In this document: piece after piece, positions 11,817 to 23,232 of the stretch | Position numbering within the stretch: position 1 is the first letter of the stretch | Layout of the letters: every line of letters starts with the position of its first letter | Source of the DNA: Cydia pomonella | Lineage: Eukaryota > Arthropoda > Insecta > Lepidoptera > Tortricidae | Reading direction: 5' to 3' | Length of the DNA: 64,000 nt | Assembly (NCBI RefSeq): GCF_033807575.1 | Contig: NC_084725.1 | Location: 10,823,001 to 10,887,000, forward strand | The notes under the pieces: model-generated | Seen by the model: the letters and a program-made list of their open reading frames with translations, nothing else | The model's database searches: none | What the model was told of the DNA's origin: nothing | Made by a program: the position numbers and the translations under genes

Positions 11817-12148
11817 GGAAGCGCTGGTGGCCTAGCGGTAAGAGCGTGCGACTTGCAATCCGGAGGTCGCGGGTTCAAACCCCGGCTCGTACCAATGAGT
11901 TTTTCGGAACTTATGTACGAAATATCATTTGATATTTACCAGTCGCTTTTCGGTGAAGGAAAACATCGTGAGGAAACCGGACTAATCCCAACAAGGCCTA
12001 GTTTTCCCTCTGGGTTGGAAGGTCAGATGGCAGTCGCTTTCGTAAAAACTAGTGCCTACGCCAAATCTTGGGATTAGTTGTCAAGCGGACCCCAGGCTCC
12101 CATGAGCCGTGGCAAAATGCCGGGACAACGCGAGGAAGAAGAAGAAGA
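11817..12148 (+). mobile_element. tRNA-derived SINE, family A, with 15-bp TSD
   Basis: The head (11820-11893) resembles a tRNA gene: an A-box-like TGGCCTAGCGGTA, a B box GGTTCAAACCC, and the junction CTCGTACCA. The body (CGGAACTTATGTACGAAATA ... GGTGAAGGAAAACATCGTGAG) and a tail with CCGGGACAACGCGAGG and a (GAA)n end follow. GTCAGCTTTTGCGAA flanks it on both sides (11802-11816 and 12149-12163). These mark an L1-style insertion by a partner LINE. The tRNA-like head is the internal Pol III promoter of the SINE, not a tRNA gene. Confidence 0.9.
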
Positions 12149-12163
12149 GTCAGCTTTTGCGAA

Positions 12164-13342
12164 TAACTGAAGGCCAATTTCGTCTGACGAACTGGTAATC
12201 AGAGAGTACCCTTTACTGTCAAAACGATTAGCTATTACAGATAGCTACTGTAAAAGAGATACGGTCTATCTGAGGTAGGGTTTTATGAAACAGGCATGTG
12301 ACGTCATAGTCAAGTTACCTCAAAAGTTACTTTTTATAGTTCTTTTCGATTTATTAAATAAAAAACAACTGCGGTCTACGTTTTTCATAATTGTCTCAAG
12401 GTTTATTTCGCGTATGGTATGTAATCATTTATTTTAAGTATAGTCAAAAAGTAAACACCTTTATTTACGCTCTAGTGGTTAATAAGACTTTATTGTTGTC
12501 TCCGGAAACATCTGAAGTTGTTATTCTCTGACCACAATTCCTAATGGTCGAAATGATAGAATGCATGGAATTATCACCATTCACTCAATCATTAGGCCTC
12601 TGTTCGTAACTTTTACCATTCCATTTTGAACTTTACCGACATGTGCTTTTAGTCCTTTATCCCTTGCGTTTATTTACAGAATTCTATCCCATACAGAAGA
12701 TTCCTTGAGTATAACACGATCTTTTACGCTTCAATGCGCACTTGGAAAGGAATTCTCTTCACTATACTGTCTCCAAGCGTATAAGGTCATAACTGATCAG
12801 GAATGTATTTGCACTTACAACCTTTTTCCATGTATACTACATAGTAAAAAACCAGTGTTGAAAAGCTCTGTATTGTAGCATTTTTTTCAATTTTGAAGCT
12901 CAAGATATTATAGCCATTACGTGTCTCAATACTTGACCCTTTTAGGCGTTTGATTTTTAGACACAATATTTGTAATAGATGTAGGATTTTGTGCGATCAA
13001 AATGCACTCACAAAAGATTCGAAAATTCACGTTCTCTGCTGGTGAAATATCTAGTAAACGTTTTAGTCGAGGTTTTTTATTTTTGCCAAAATTGACAGGC
13101 GATTTAACAAGTCGATCGTATTTCATAGATTGGAAACAAGCCCTGTGTGGCATACAATGACAAATTAATTAATTAGGTAGATCAGATCAATAACTGATCT
13201 AGATCTAATTCATAAACTGTCATTAAAATCAGTATATGTCTGAAAGTGTGGAAATGTTCCTATAAAAATATGACGTTTGTAATAACACTTTTTCTCTTTG
13301 GGATATTCAAGACGGTGAAAAGTTAGCTTAGACGTGTGTTAG
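12164..13342. other. Unassigned non-coding DNA
   Basis: About 1.2 kb, AT-rich, with no gene or repeat I could define. Confidence 0.4.
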
Positions 13343-13522
13343 CTAGTGTAAATTTATTCGATATCGTAACGTGACGTACGCGTTTGCGTTAAGTCTCATT
13401 TTGTATGGAATTTAGAAACAGCACGCCAAGCGGGACGTTTTGGAAACCCAAAATCCCATAGAATATGAGACTTCACGCAAACGTCACGCATCACGTTTCG
13501 CTATTGAATAAATTTTCACTAG
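13343..13522. mobile_element. Foldback MITE, about 180 bp
   Basis: The left arm (CTAGTGTAAATTTATTCGAT, then ACGTGACGTACGCGTTTGCG) pairs imperfectly for about 65 bp with the right arm ending ...TTCACTAG. The centre carries CAGCACGCCAAGCGGGACG. No clear target duplication is visible. Confidence 0.7.
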
Positions 13523-13736
13523 GGCTATAGGTCTGTCAATGTTTACACATTTTTTATTATGGCAATGTTTATGAAAAATACACCACACCACCATACCACC
13601 AGACCGGAACCATAAGACACATAACATAGATGTTACATTGAAATAGTACTGCCAAACTGCAAAAAAGCTTGATGGCAGTTAGTTTCGCTCTTAATATACA
13701 CTTGTCAATATTTTAAACATTTTTTTAATTCTACAT

Positions 13737-13800
13737 CGAAGGCAAACAAGCATACGGTCCGCCTGCTGGTAAGCAGTCTCCGTAGCATATGGACTCCTAA
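13737..13800 (-). repeat. Short fragment of the GGCAAACAAGCATACGG LINE tail
   Basis: About 60 bp match the 3' end of the family at 11445 (GCAAACAAGCATACGGTCCG ... GGTAAGCAGTCTCCGTAGC), in the same minus orientation. The rest of the element is absent. Confidence 0.6.
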
Positions 13801-14254
13801 ACATTATAAACATGCTGTATTAGTGAAACACAACCTTCCTTCTTAGCGTCTGGCATTAATCTCCTAAGTAACAGTGTATACACTGCCATCGCGACGACAA
13901 TGATGGAATGAGGTCGGGCCATCAGGACCACCTCGCAAAGACTCCGCATTGCATACCGATGTCAAAATTTGCTACTGAATATTTTTTCATACGAGCCATT
14001 TAAAATCACTGCACCTTGAAGTTTGCCTTTTCATATGCTTAGGCAGAAGAAAGATTAAAAAGGTGTTTTTACACATAACATAATCCTCCTTAGCATCCTG
14101 GCATCAATGAGGGTCAGGACCACCTCGTAAAGACTCGATCCTCGTGAAGTATTTTGAATCGGTTATAAGACTCTCAGTCACTGGATAGGCCCCGAAATGA
14201 TCAATCTTAATTCTCAATCAGATGCAAGTTATCATACGCATTGACGGTTGACGG

Positions 14255-14482
14255 GGTCGGGTGGTGTTCGGGCTGCCGCGACACTGTAGCGCCTCGGGTA
14301 TGTTCACGGAGGGACGGATCGATGGCTTCCACGCGATCATCAGGAAGAGGTGTAGCTCGCTGTTGGGGCGGTGGCGCGCCAGCTCGAATACCATCCTGTA
14401 CACGTTGGTCGACCGGTGGGACTCACTGTGGCTGAAGCACTGGGTGCAGCTACATGCCCCTTTATGTCGGAATTTGTATTAA
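14255..14482 (+). pseudogene. Non-LTR RT C-terminal fragment (GLPRxCSASGMF family)
   Basis: The frame contains VFGLPRHCSASGMFTEGRID, GFHAIIRKR and DRWDSLWLKHWVQLHAPL and ends at a stop. The order LPRxCSASGMF-DxFHAIxRKR-DRWD matches the fragment at 25430-25745, so both derive from one LINE family. About 75 residues remain, with no RT catalytic core. Other frames over the same DNA are shadows. Confidence 0.75.
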
Positions 14483-14894
14483 TGTCCCCTATCCCTACAC
14501 TAGATTTAAATTAAATAAAAATTAAATTATCATTTATTTCAGATCTTTACAATCCATAGATTTTGTTAGTAGTATTTGTATGTTACTAACACGATATGGA
14601 CACTGTTCGAAATAAATTGTTTTTGATTTGATTTGATTAATAAATTTCAATCAATAGGATAGGATAGAAATATATGTGTTTGGGTGTTAGATTGAGGGTA
14701 GACACAAACCAAACATAAAAGCGATCAGTCGGTGGCGTCAATCAAAATTTCTAACAGTCGTCTTCAATTACAGCTGTAATTGGCAAAATCTCTTCGATCA
14801 GGATTGTAAACGATCAATCGCTCTTGTCGCGGTCCCTTAAGCTGCAAACCATAGGTACTTACATAATTTTAAGTGTAAATTGTACAATGGTAAC

Positions 14895-15290
14895 ACTAAC
14901 GCCCCGTGAATTTCTGCTTCTTCAGTCGGTCCCTCCATGCTGAGGATCGTGACTTCATGTCCTTCTGTTGAAGACCAGATTCCTCCATTGGCTTCTATTT
15001 GTCGCATATTGTATATGTTTTAATTGCATAGGTGCAGTGATTTGAGCACAGGATTTAGTAGAGGGAGGGCCCTGAGGTTTAGTGCCTTCAACTTTGCCCG
15101 TCATAATTACTCTCTTTAAGCTATCCGGGGAGCGGCGTGAGACTCGTGAGAGATGTCCGAAATATATGAGAATTCGGTCCTGGCATATCGTTGAAAACCG
15201 GCGTTTTATGCGTAGCTCGTGTACGTATTCTCATGCTGAAAACACGCGCAGGTGTCATCATTTTAGGTGACAATCGGATGTCAACTATAG
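14895..15290 (-). pseudogene. Decayed non-LTR retrotransposon RT, C-terminal part
   Basis: On the minus strand, broken frames give FNDMPGPNSHIFRTSLTS, then LKRVIMTGKVEGTKPQGPPS, then TNRSQWRNLVFNRRT and a DPQHGGTD end. These correspond to the usual tail of lepidopteran LINE polyproteins (FGHVxRR...LERVIMTGKVEGxRxRGRxP...RxxWRxLV...DPQHG). There are several stops and shifts, so it is an old relic. Confidence 0.75.
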
Positions 15291-15469
15291 CTGCATAACT
15301 GTTGCGACATTACAGCTGCAGCGTTAATACCGCCGCTGTGTCTGTAAAGTTCTTAAATAAAATGAGTGCCGGATTGAACGTCACACAGCCGCAGTTGCCA
15401 TCCGAACGTCAGATTTGCAAGCGAGTCACTCTACAAAATAAAAACAAACAATACCTAATGTTAAACTAA

Positions 15470-15611
15470 TTCTACGGCTTACACTCACGTGTTTTAGTCA
15501 CTCGCGCGACATGTAACGCTGCTCGCACTGTTAGTGTTTGAGAAAGGAGACCTAGGCTCTCCGAAACATGTCGCGCGAGTGACTAAATACACGTGAGTGT
15601 AAACCATAGAA
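15470..15611. repeat. Hairpin repeat with 46-bp arms
   Basis: The arms 15470-15515 and 15566-15611 are near-perfect complements, with core CACTCACGTG and TAGTCACTCGCGCGACATGT. About 50 nt separate them. The size suits a foldback element or a long RNA hairpin. No target duplication is seen. Confidence 0.75.
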
Positions 15612-15913
15612 CTACTGTAAAGTTAGTATGTCTCACGATAGTTTAAATTCGAATACACTAGTAGACAAGTAGTCTGTAAGCCATCACCCAGGATCACGTC
15701 AGGTATTGATGGCGTACGTCGTTATTGTCATTTCTGAGAAAGGTTTTAATAAATGGGTCATATAGGGAATAAAAATAGTCTAAGCCCAGCAGAATACATT
15801 ATCAGCGGCTTTTTGCTATATCATCATCATCTGCTTACACCATTTCTCTGAGGTCAGCTCTCGTTGTCCGTTTTCTCGATTTTAGGCGATATGTATGACG
15901 ATTGTATGATACC
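15612..15913. other. Unassigned non-coding DNA
   Basis: About 300 bp with no gene. A TCATCATCATCTGCT stretch near 15820 looks like a piece of a dispersed repeat. Confidence 0.3.
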
Positions 15914-16153
15914 TATTGTGCATAATGATAATGCATTCACGACAAATGCATTTCATAAAGTGATAATGTACTTTTGCAGCTCGCGGTACACAGCGAAAAT
16001 TCAAGATTTTTCGTTCTTCACTCCGATACATATTTACTTTTCGATGGCTTACGATTATCTATCACTATAATCTTAGCTTTCCGTTTTGCTTGAACATGGA
16101 ATACCTTCAGTACATATTATGCATAATCATAATGCATTCACGTCAAATGCATT
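15914..16153. repeat. Local direct repeat, 39 bp x 2
   Basis: The segments 15914-15952 and 16115-16153 are 39 bp each and differ at about three positions; both contain ATAATGCATTCACG and CAAATGCATT. The offset is 201 bp and weaker similarity extends upstream. The overlapping short frames are not supported as genes. Confidence 0.6.
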
Positions 16154-16384
16154 ATCGCACGCGGCCCACAAACGCAGTGTGGCGACTAACCGCGTACATG
16201 GTTGCATGCTTGGATGCGCTCGAGTCGAAACTGGTTATGCAATGCGTCTTACGATCTTGTTCATATACGTCTAGATGTAATAATGATTGAAACTAGTGTA
16301 TAAATGTGTTTCTTGGCACGTGTAAAGCGAAGAAGAGTGTCCTATCAATCACACTCTTTGTATTATCATTCATAATACTGTCAT

Positions 16385-16565
16385 ATTAAATACTTTGTAA
16401 ATTGGGTCACTCACGTATTTTAAGTGGAAAACCCCTCGACGTTCCACTCTGTACCGAGGTGTCGTCAGGAGCTTGCGGAGACGGACCGGCGCAGACTGCG
16501 GGCCGCAGCCCTCCGATAACTCAGCGCGGGCGCCGGTGGCAGCAGGGGGAGGTAAGAAACTACCC
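16385..16565 (+). other. GC/CpG-rich island ending in a splice-donor-like site
   Basis: This segment is much richer in GC and CpG than its surroundings. It ends in CAGGGGGAGGTAAGAAAC, a good match to an insect 5' splice site (AG|GTAAG). Frames on both strands are open for 80-110 codons, but none resembles a known domain. It could be a non-coding first exon of a host gene or part of an uncharacterised repeat. I cannot separate these from the sequence alone. Confidence 0.25.
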
Positions 16566-17463
16566 TCGTTTACGGCATTTTTGTCAAATAATAGGTTGCA
16601 CAGAACACTTACTATGTCATTCGCTAATGGTTCGCCCACATTGTCCACCGACGTAGTACCCTACACAGTTTTCCAGCACGGAGGCACTGACCAACCACAA
16701 TCACGGTCACATGCTCTTATGGCTCTACAAATAAGGTCGTGTCAGATATTTTTGTATTGTGCAGGTGACTGTACAATTCTGGATAGAAATTCCCAGTAGC
16801 ACGATACAGCGATGATAATTGTAATGACATTTTGCATCTAAGAAATTCCAAATCTGGTGTAGTATAAAATTAATGGGAGCTCTTAATGGAACCTAATATA
16901 GTCAAATTGAATACTAAATATTATAACTAAAATTTTAAGACATGTGAAGCGGTCGAAATGACCTAATTTATTCATTAAAACCTACCTCCGGAACTAGCTA
17001 CTCAGAACAATTATTTATTCCACCTATACCCCACAATGTCGTCCCCAGCTCCGGCCAAGCGCGCACATATACATAATACAACTACTACGCTCGTTAATAC
17101 AAAAAGGTCGTAAGTCCGTAAGGGTTATATAGTGACGTAGGAGGTTTTGGAGTTAGTCGTGTGAAAGGGAATCCTATTAACGTCCTGTCTGTGCCTTTGT
17201 TTGTGCCTTTGGCCGCTTCCAAACACATTTAGGTGTTCTGTGCATGTATAATTATATAAGCTGTGTAGCTCTTTGTAGTCCATTGAGCTAGGTTTGCGTG
17301 TGCTAGGCTAGAGTGCCAAGAAAGCCTTTTTTGTAAAACTGCTGTTTTAAATCTGTGATATATAGAACTTTAGAAAAGTACTTACGTGCAAGGAAAAAAT
17401 GGTATTGCATTGTGGAATTGTTTTTTTTTTCAATTGTTATTAACTTCAAAAACATGTTTAGCT
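16566..17463. other. Unassigned non-coding DNA
   Basis: About 900 bp without a gene or a repeat I could define. Confidence 0.35.
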
Positions 17464-17649
17464 GCTTTTTCCAGTTCATTACGTATGGAGAAAATCATTA
17501 AGAATAAGCATTGGCAAAATTCGCCTTTAGTAGATATCTTAAAGGCCGGCAACGCATTTAAACCCCCTGTGGTGTTGCAGGTGTCCATCGGGGGCAGTAA
17601 TCGCTTACCATCAGGTGATCCGTCTGCTCTTTTACTACCCGTATCATAA
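17464..17649 (+). pseudogene. LINE 3' end fragment
   Basis: The end of the frame reads LKAGNAFKPPVVLQVSIGGS followed by NRLPSGDPS, the translation across the 3' end of a LINE (KxGNAxxxxxVLQVSxxGxxxLPxGD). The same block is seen at 59239-59460 (LANPLVLQVSMDDDSLPTGD). The frame starts inside the family's C-terminal region and no RT motif is present. Confidence 0.6.
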
Positions 17650-17809
17650 AAAATAAGTAAAAAAAAAACAAAAATGACTACGCCTTAACTGAAAGACACT
17701 TTTGAAAAATAAGTCACAGCAAATATCTATTAACAATTTTAAATCATATATGATCATTTACATTCTTTTGCTTTCATAAGTAATAGTTCCTGATTTTGAA
17801 AGCGTTTTA

Positions 17810-17880
17810 CTACCTTAACTACCCCCCCCCCCCCTACCTTATCTTAAACTACCTTACCTTAATCTACGCCTTAACTAGAT
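17810..17880. repeat. Short CTACCTTAA-type minisatellite with poly-C
   Basis: Several imperfect CTACCTTAA-like units surround a run of 13 C at 17822-17834. Confidence 0.6.
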
Positions 17881-17894
17881 TAAAATCATCATTT

Positions 17895-18168
17895 GACGAC
17901 CGGTCTGGCCTAGTGGGTAGTGACCCTGCCTATGAAGCCGATGGTCCCGGGTTCAAATCCTAGAAAGGGCATTTATTCGTGTGATGAGCATGGATATTTG
18001 TTCCTGAGTCATGGGTGTTTTCTATGTATTTAAGTATTTATAAATATTTATAAATTATATATATCGTTGTCTAAGTACCCTCAACACAAGCCTAATTGAG
18101 TTTACTGTGGGACTTGTCAATTTGTGTAATAATTTCCTATGATATTTATTTATTTATATTTATTTATT
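17895..18168 (+). mobile_element. tRNA-derived SINE, family B, copy 1
   Basis: The head TGACGACCGG-TCTGGCCTAGTGGG contains an A-box-like sequence, and GGGTTCAAATCC is a B box. The body has GGGCATTTATTCGTGTGATG, CTGAGTCATGGGTGTTTTC, ATGTATTTAAGTATTTA and CTCAACACAAGCC, and ends in (TTTA)n. This is one of the longer of seven copies in the window and includes the internal TATTTATAAATATTTATAAA stretch. Confidence 0.9.
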
Positions 18169-18289
18169 TCACTTTAACTTGTTTCATAGGCGTTTAATAG
18201 TTCAGTCAAAATACCTAAATCAAAATGTGCATCAAATTTCATTGCCACACTTGTGGATAAAATGCATCTTTCTTTTTAGTTTTTGAAGG

Positions 18290-18560
18290 CTCATTACCGT
18301 TTCGTCCACGATTTCGTCACCTTCTCAAATCGCCCACAATGCCATCTCGTCAACATTATTGTATCATCCATTATCCTGACTGCCTCCTATAAATAACCTC
18401 TGCACTTTTCATTTACTTACTTTTGTACTGCTTTTTTCTAACGGGAAAGTTTTGTAGGCCTGTGATTTTAACCATATAGGAATGTGAACGAATTAGCACT
18501 GTGGACCACATAGGAATGTGGACAAGATAGGAAAGTGACGATGTAGGAATGTTGACTTGA
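18290..18560. repeat. Inverted minisatellite-like element
   Basis: At 18474-18555 there are four imperfect units of the type ATAGGAATGTGGAC. The reverse complement of 18298-18352 has the same vocabulary (GTGACGA, GTGGACGA, GTTGACGAGAT). The two clusters face each other about 120 bp apart, which suggests a foldback element made of short repeats. Confidence 0.45.
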
Positions 18561-19443
<883 letters not shown>

Positions 19444-19579
19444 GCGCGCGTATGTGTCTGCGTGTGTGCATGTAAATGTTTAACTAATGTTACAATTTCA
19501 TTTTATGTTATGTACTTGCTTAAATAAAGAATATTATACAGAATTACACAGTTTGTTTTATTTAGCATAGATTTACAAA

Positions 19580-20659
19580 TTAGTTAAGGGCAAGATTAAG
19601 TAGAAGTTCAGTGTCTTCATAACTAAGTATTTTCAACCATTCCACTACGGATTTTTTACAATTATGTATTCTCTGTTCGTATATATTAATTTTTACATTT
19701 ATTTTGTTGTAAAGGTAAGCGGATTGTGTCTTGTACTGCCTTTTAGCAAACAAGGATTTATATGTTGTGAGTGGGGCAACAATGTTCATTCTTCTTCTTG
19801 AAGGCTGCGTAGGAGTGAATTTTAGCGTTTGATGTAATTTTAGTATTGTACGGAGGACATACAGCCTTCGCATAGATAATAGGCCACTAGTCTGATACAG
19901 TTCATTTGTGGGAAACCTGTATGGCCTGAAGTACATTACTTTTAATAAACATCGTTGCCCCCTCTCCACTTCCAAGAATTTGGATTTGGTTGCGCCGCCC
20001 CAGACAGTAATGCAGTAGGACATGATGGATTCCGCTAGTGTTGTGTAAAGTTGGTCAAGAAGGGTCTTGTTGGCAACATGTCTTAGCATTTTAAATATCC
20101 ATACAAGCTTTCTTATCCTACAGTTCACAAACTCAATATGTGGATGCCATGAGAGGCGCTGGTCTAATAAGACCCCAAGGTATTTTGTGGAACTAACCCT
20201 CTCAATATCCTTACAGTTACATAATATACTATTGGTACGTGAACAGGTGTGTATTTTGAGGTTTAAGTTGATCTGTGGTTGCGTGCTATTGTACCTAGAA
20301 AAACATACGTAGTTTGTTTTATTGACATTTAATGTTAGAAGGTTTGATTTCAACCAGGAGGATATCTTGCTAAGTCCTGCATTAGCACTCTCGAACACCG
20401 CCTCCCAAGAGTCCCCATCGAAGACGATGACTGTATCATCAGCATAAGCCTGGATGCTACCATGGTTAATATTTTGGGTAATCAAGTCGTTAATATAAAT
20501 TAAAAATAATGTGGGTCCCAAAATACTTCCCTGGGGGACACCAAAAGTGATGGTAACTTCGTTACTTACATAATTACCCACTTTGGTTTTTTGAGTGCGA
20601 CCCTGTAGGTAGTCACTCAGCAAACTGAGGGGGACTCCCCTGATGCCAACAAGCTCCAT
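19580..20659 (-). pseudogene. Non-LTR retrotransposon reverse transcriptase, 5'-truncated
   Basis: A 359-codon frame. From its start it has ELVGIRGVP and SDYLQGRTQKTKVG, then the RT block GVPQGSILGPTLFLIYINDL (about residues 40-59) and the catalytic AYADDTVIVF (about 71-80). The LTLNVNKTNYVCF and STKYLGVLLDQRLSWHPHIE blocks of the thumb side follow. The fingers and first catalytic aspartate are missing, as is any endonuclease. Only the second half of the RT plus the C-terminus remains, typical of 5' truncation. The first methionine is internal to the original protein. The 3' side runs into A-rich sequence and then the (CA)n tract at 19343-19439. The motifs suit a CR1/L2-like clade, but I cannot assign it firmly. 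Confidence 0.9.
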
Positions 20660-21261
20660 CTTGTGTACTAATCAAGACAATCATATATTTACTGTACGTT
20701 TTATATGTAATCAAGAAAGTAATTACGAATGAAATAATTGAATTGTTTTTTGTTTCGTACTTTTATTTTTTGTTTTGTTTAATAGCGAGCCGCCCGGAAT
20801 CGCACGGGTTAACAAATTATACACCTAAACCTTGGTGTACGAAATTAAGAAAAAATATCTAAACATACTTTTTCTCGGTTTTGTTCAACATAAATCTTCA
20901 CTTGGCACTTCAAAATAGCGAGTCTAAACAAGATTTACTCTATATAATACTATTTATCTTAAAATTAGGTCGAAGGATTTTTTTTTATAAAAATACACGT
21001 GAGGTTATGTGGGGAGGGGGGGGGGGGGGGGGTGTTCGCCAAGGGGTCACAAAGTAGCCGTAAAAACATCGCGTGATTTGTGCACAAGCCCTAATAGGTC
21101 CAGTTTGTCAGTTTATCGCGAACGTACAGTCAGACGCGGCGGGGACTTTGTTTTATAAGGTTTAGTGATGTATTTAAGGTACAGTTGACATTAGATTATT
21201 TTCAGGCAAGTCATTATTGTTATTAAAACTAAAGGATACACTCAACAGTCAACTTGGAACT
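20660..21261. other. Non-coding DNA with a poly-G tract
   Basis: No gene seen. A G-run of about 17, preceded by GGGGA, lies at 21011-21032 on the + strand. Confidence 0.4.
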
Positions 21262-21400
21262 CTTGTAGTTTCACCACGTCGTCTGTCCGTCTGTCCGTCC
21301 GCGGCTTTGCTCATTGGTCATTAGTGCTAGAAAGCTGCAATTTGCCATGGATATATACCTAAATCAATCATGCCGTCAAGTGGTAAAGTTTAATCTTTTC
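21262..21400. repeat. Repeat-like segment with GTCTGTCCGTC units
   Basis: It contains CGTCTGTCCGTCTGTCCGTC and then GCTAGAAAGCTGCAATTTGC, an arrangement I associate with dispersed lepidopteran repeats. Only one copy is in this window, so support is from recall, not from local comparison. Confidence 0.35.
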
Positions 21401-21990
21401 TGTAGGGCTAAGATGGTCGGCTCTATATCATTTGTCACCATGCCTGTCACGTTCTAACAGGTATGTAAGCGCGAAAGTGACGGGCATAGTGACAAGTCAT
21501 AAAAACGGAAACATGCTGCCACCGCAGGTTTTACGGCCTCTTAAGAGGCTGTCAATACTTAAAGCGCGCACACTGTCTATTTGTATCGGAGTAAATGAGA
21601 TAGCACTGTCGCATGTTACTGGGTCTGGGCAAGGGAATAATGAGAAAAATATTTAAATAAAAAAAAGTGGATTATTAGTGTAATATTTTACTCAACAGCG
21701 GTTTAGATATAAATGTTTTGAAATTGTGATTTTAATTGCAGACCCATAAGTCAAAACAATAAAGACATAGAACCGTTTAATTGTGATTTTAAGACCATTC
21801 TTTGCAATTATTTTCTATCGAGCCGATTTCGTTGAATCATGTATCGAGTACAATAAATTAATAAGGTCTTAGAAATATAGGTCTATGTTGCTCTGTGGTC
21901 TGGGACGGATTAATCCGTCTTCGGCGTTGTACCTATGGTGCGGATATATACGTCATTGGTGTCAAAGAGACTAATAAAAATAAATAAAAA
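21401..21990. other. Unassigned non-coding DNA
   Basis: About 590 bp with no gene I can support. Confidence 0.35.
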
Positions 21991-22199
21991 CCGGGCAAGT
22001 GCGAGTCGGACTCAACCACCGAGGGTTCCGTACTCTTTATTATTTGTTGTTATAGCGGCAACAGAAATACATTATTTGTGAAAATTTCAACTGTCACTAG
22101 TTATCACGGTTCATGAGATACAACCTGATGACAAACAGACGGACGGACAGCGGAGTCTTAGTAATAGGGTCCCGTTTTACCCTTTTGGTACGGAACCCT
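21991..22199 (+). mobile_element. GTTCCGTA repeat family, short copy
   Basis: It starts with CAAGTGCGAGTCGGACTC and GGGTTCCGTAC and ends with TACGGAACCCTAA. CAGACGGACGGACAG lies inside. The ends are mutually complementary around GGGTTCCGTA. A longer copy is at 50652 and an inverted one runs off the window at 63702. Confidence 0.75.
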
Positions 22200-22594
22200 A
22201 ATATGTTTCCATTTGTTAAATAATCGTATTTCACTTGTACGCTGAACAGTGGACTGTGCACTCTACTTAAGTGTAATAAAAAGTGCATAAAGGTTGAACT
22301 AATCAACAGGTTTTAAAACAGATTATGGCGGCTAAAAGTTCTACATGGGCGGTGAAGCGCGAAGCGGCTTATTGTCGAAGGGGCTTGAAAGTGGAGTTAA
22401 ACTTACTAAATTGGACATTTTCTTCATTTGTGTTTAAGAATTTGAGGTTTTGGCAATATTGCTTTTTTTTTGTTTTATACTTCGGATCCCTTTGTATGAC
22501 ATACTCATTGAAAGTCATAACGTGATGATAGTTAGATTATCATTACTTTGAAACCATTAACTTTTCAGGAATTTCCTTAGGTTATCCTATAGAT

Positions 22595-22905
22595 GGTGGC
22601 CGAGTGGATATGACGTTCGACTTTCAATCCGGAGGTCGCGGGTTCAAATCCTGGCTCGTACCAATGAATTTTTCGGAACTTATGTACGAAATATCATCTG
22701 ATATTTACCACTAGCTTTTCGGTGAAGGAAAACATCGTGAGGAAACCTGCATACATCTGCGAAGAAATTCAAAGGTGTATGTGAAGTTCCCAATCCGCAT
22801 TGGGCTAGCGTGGGGACTATAGCCCGAGCCCTCTCGCGCATGAGAGGAGGCCTGTGCCCAGCAGTGGGACGTATATAGGCTAAATTATTATTATTAATAT
22901 TATTA
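22595..22905 (+). mobile_element. tRNA-derived SINE, family A head with a different tail; 12-bp TSD
   Basis: The head (GGTGGCCGAGTGG, B box GGTTCAAATCC, CTCGTACCA) and the body to GGAAAACATCGTGAGGAAACC match the copies at 11817 and 42148. After that the sequence switches to GAAGTTCCCAATCCGCATTG, CGCGCATGAGAGGAGGCCTG and CCCAGCAGTGGGACGTATAT and an ATT-type end. This tail resembles the 3' ends of RTE-like LINEs in Lepidoptera (family knowledge). TATCCTATAGAT flanks it at 22583-22594 and 22906-22917, so the whole composite inserted as one unit. Confidence 0.9.
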
Positions 22906-23076
22906 TATCCTATAGATAGGTTAGGTTAGGTTTGTTTTATGGCAATCCTGAAAGTCACGCGTTTTTGAGAAAAACCAAATTATCTAGACTCTTTATACTT
23001 TTATTCATGAAAGACTGTTATTAGGCATTAAAAGAAGTAACTACATATATAAAAGCTGTTTAAAAGCAGAAATAAA

Positions 23077-23122
23077 ATGTTATATCATAAATCATAAATC
23101 TTAAATCATAAATCTTTATTTG
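23077..23122 (-). repeat. Tandem tail of the 727-codon RT element
   Basis: Units of ATAAATC type (GATTTAT on the minus strand) lie at the 3' end of the minus-strand RT element, before its AAATAAAG-like 3' sequence. A short tandem 3' tail instead of a plain poly-A is common in CR1-like LINEs (family knowledge). Confidence 0.7.
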
Positions 23123-23232
23123 CAATAGATATAGTACTAACAGATCTTAGGCTAATATATACAGGTCCATATATCTAGACTTAAAATAAGTCATGCAAAT
23201 TTTACATTTTTAGCTTACTTGCTAATAACCTA

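Noticed and set aside
11820..11893. Possible tRNA genes at 11820, 42150, 17896 and similar sites
   Set aside because: Each has A and B boxes but is followed by a constant SINE body and tail, so these are SINE promoters, and the stems are degenerate.
16402..16799. Frames of 84-108 codons over the GC-rich island
   Set aside because: Open on both strands from base composition, with no recognisable domain; only the splice-site idea was kept.
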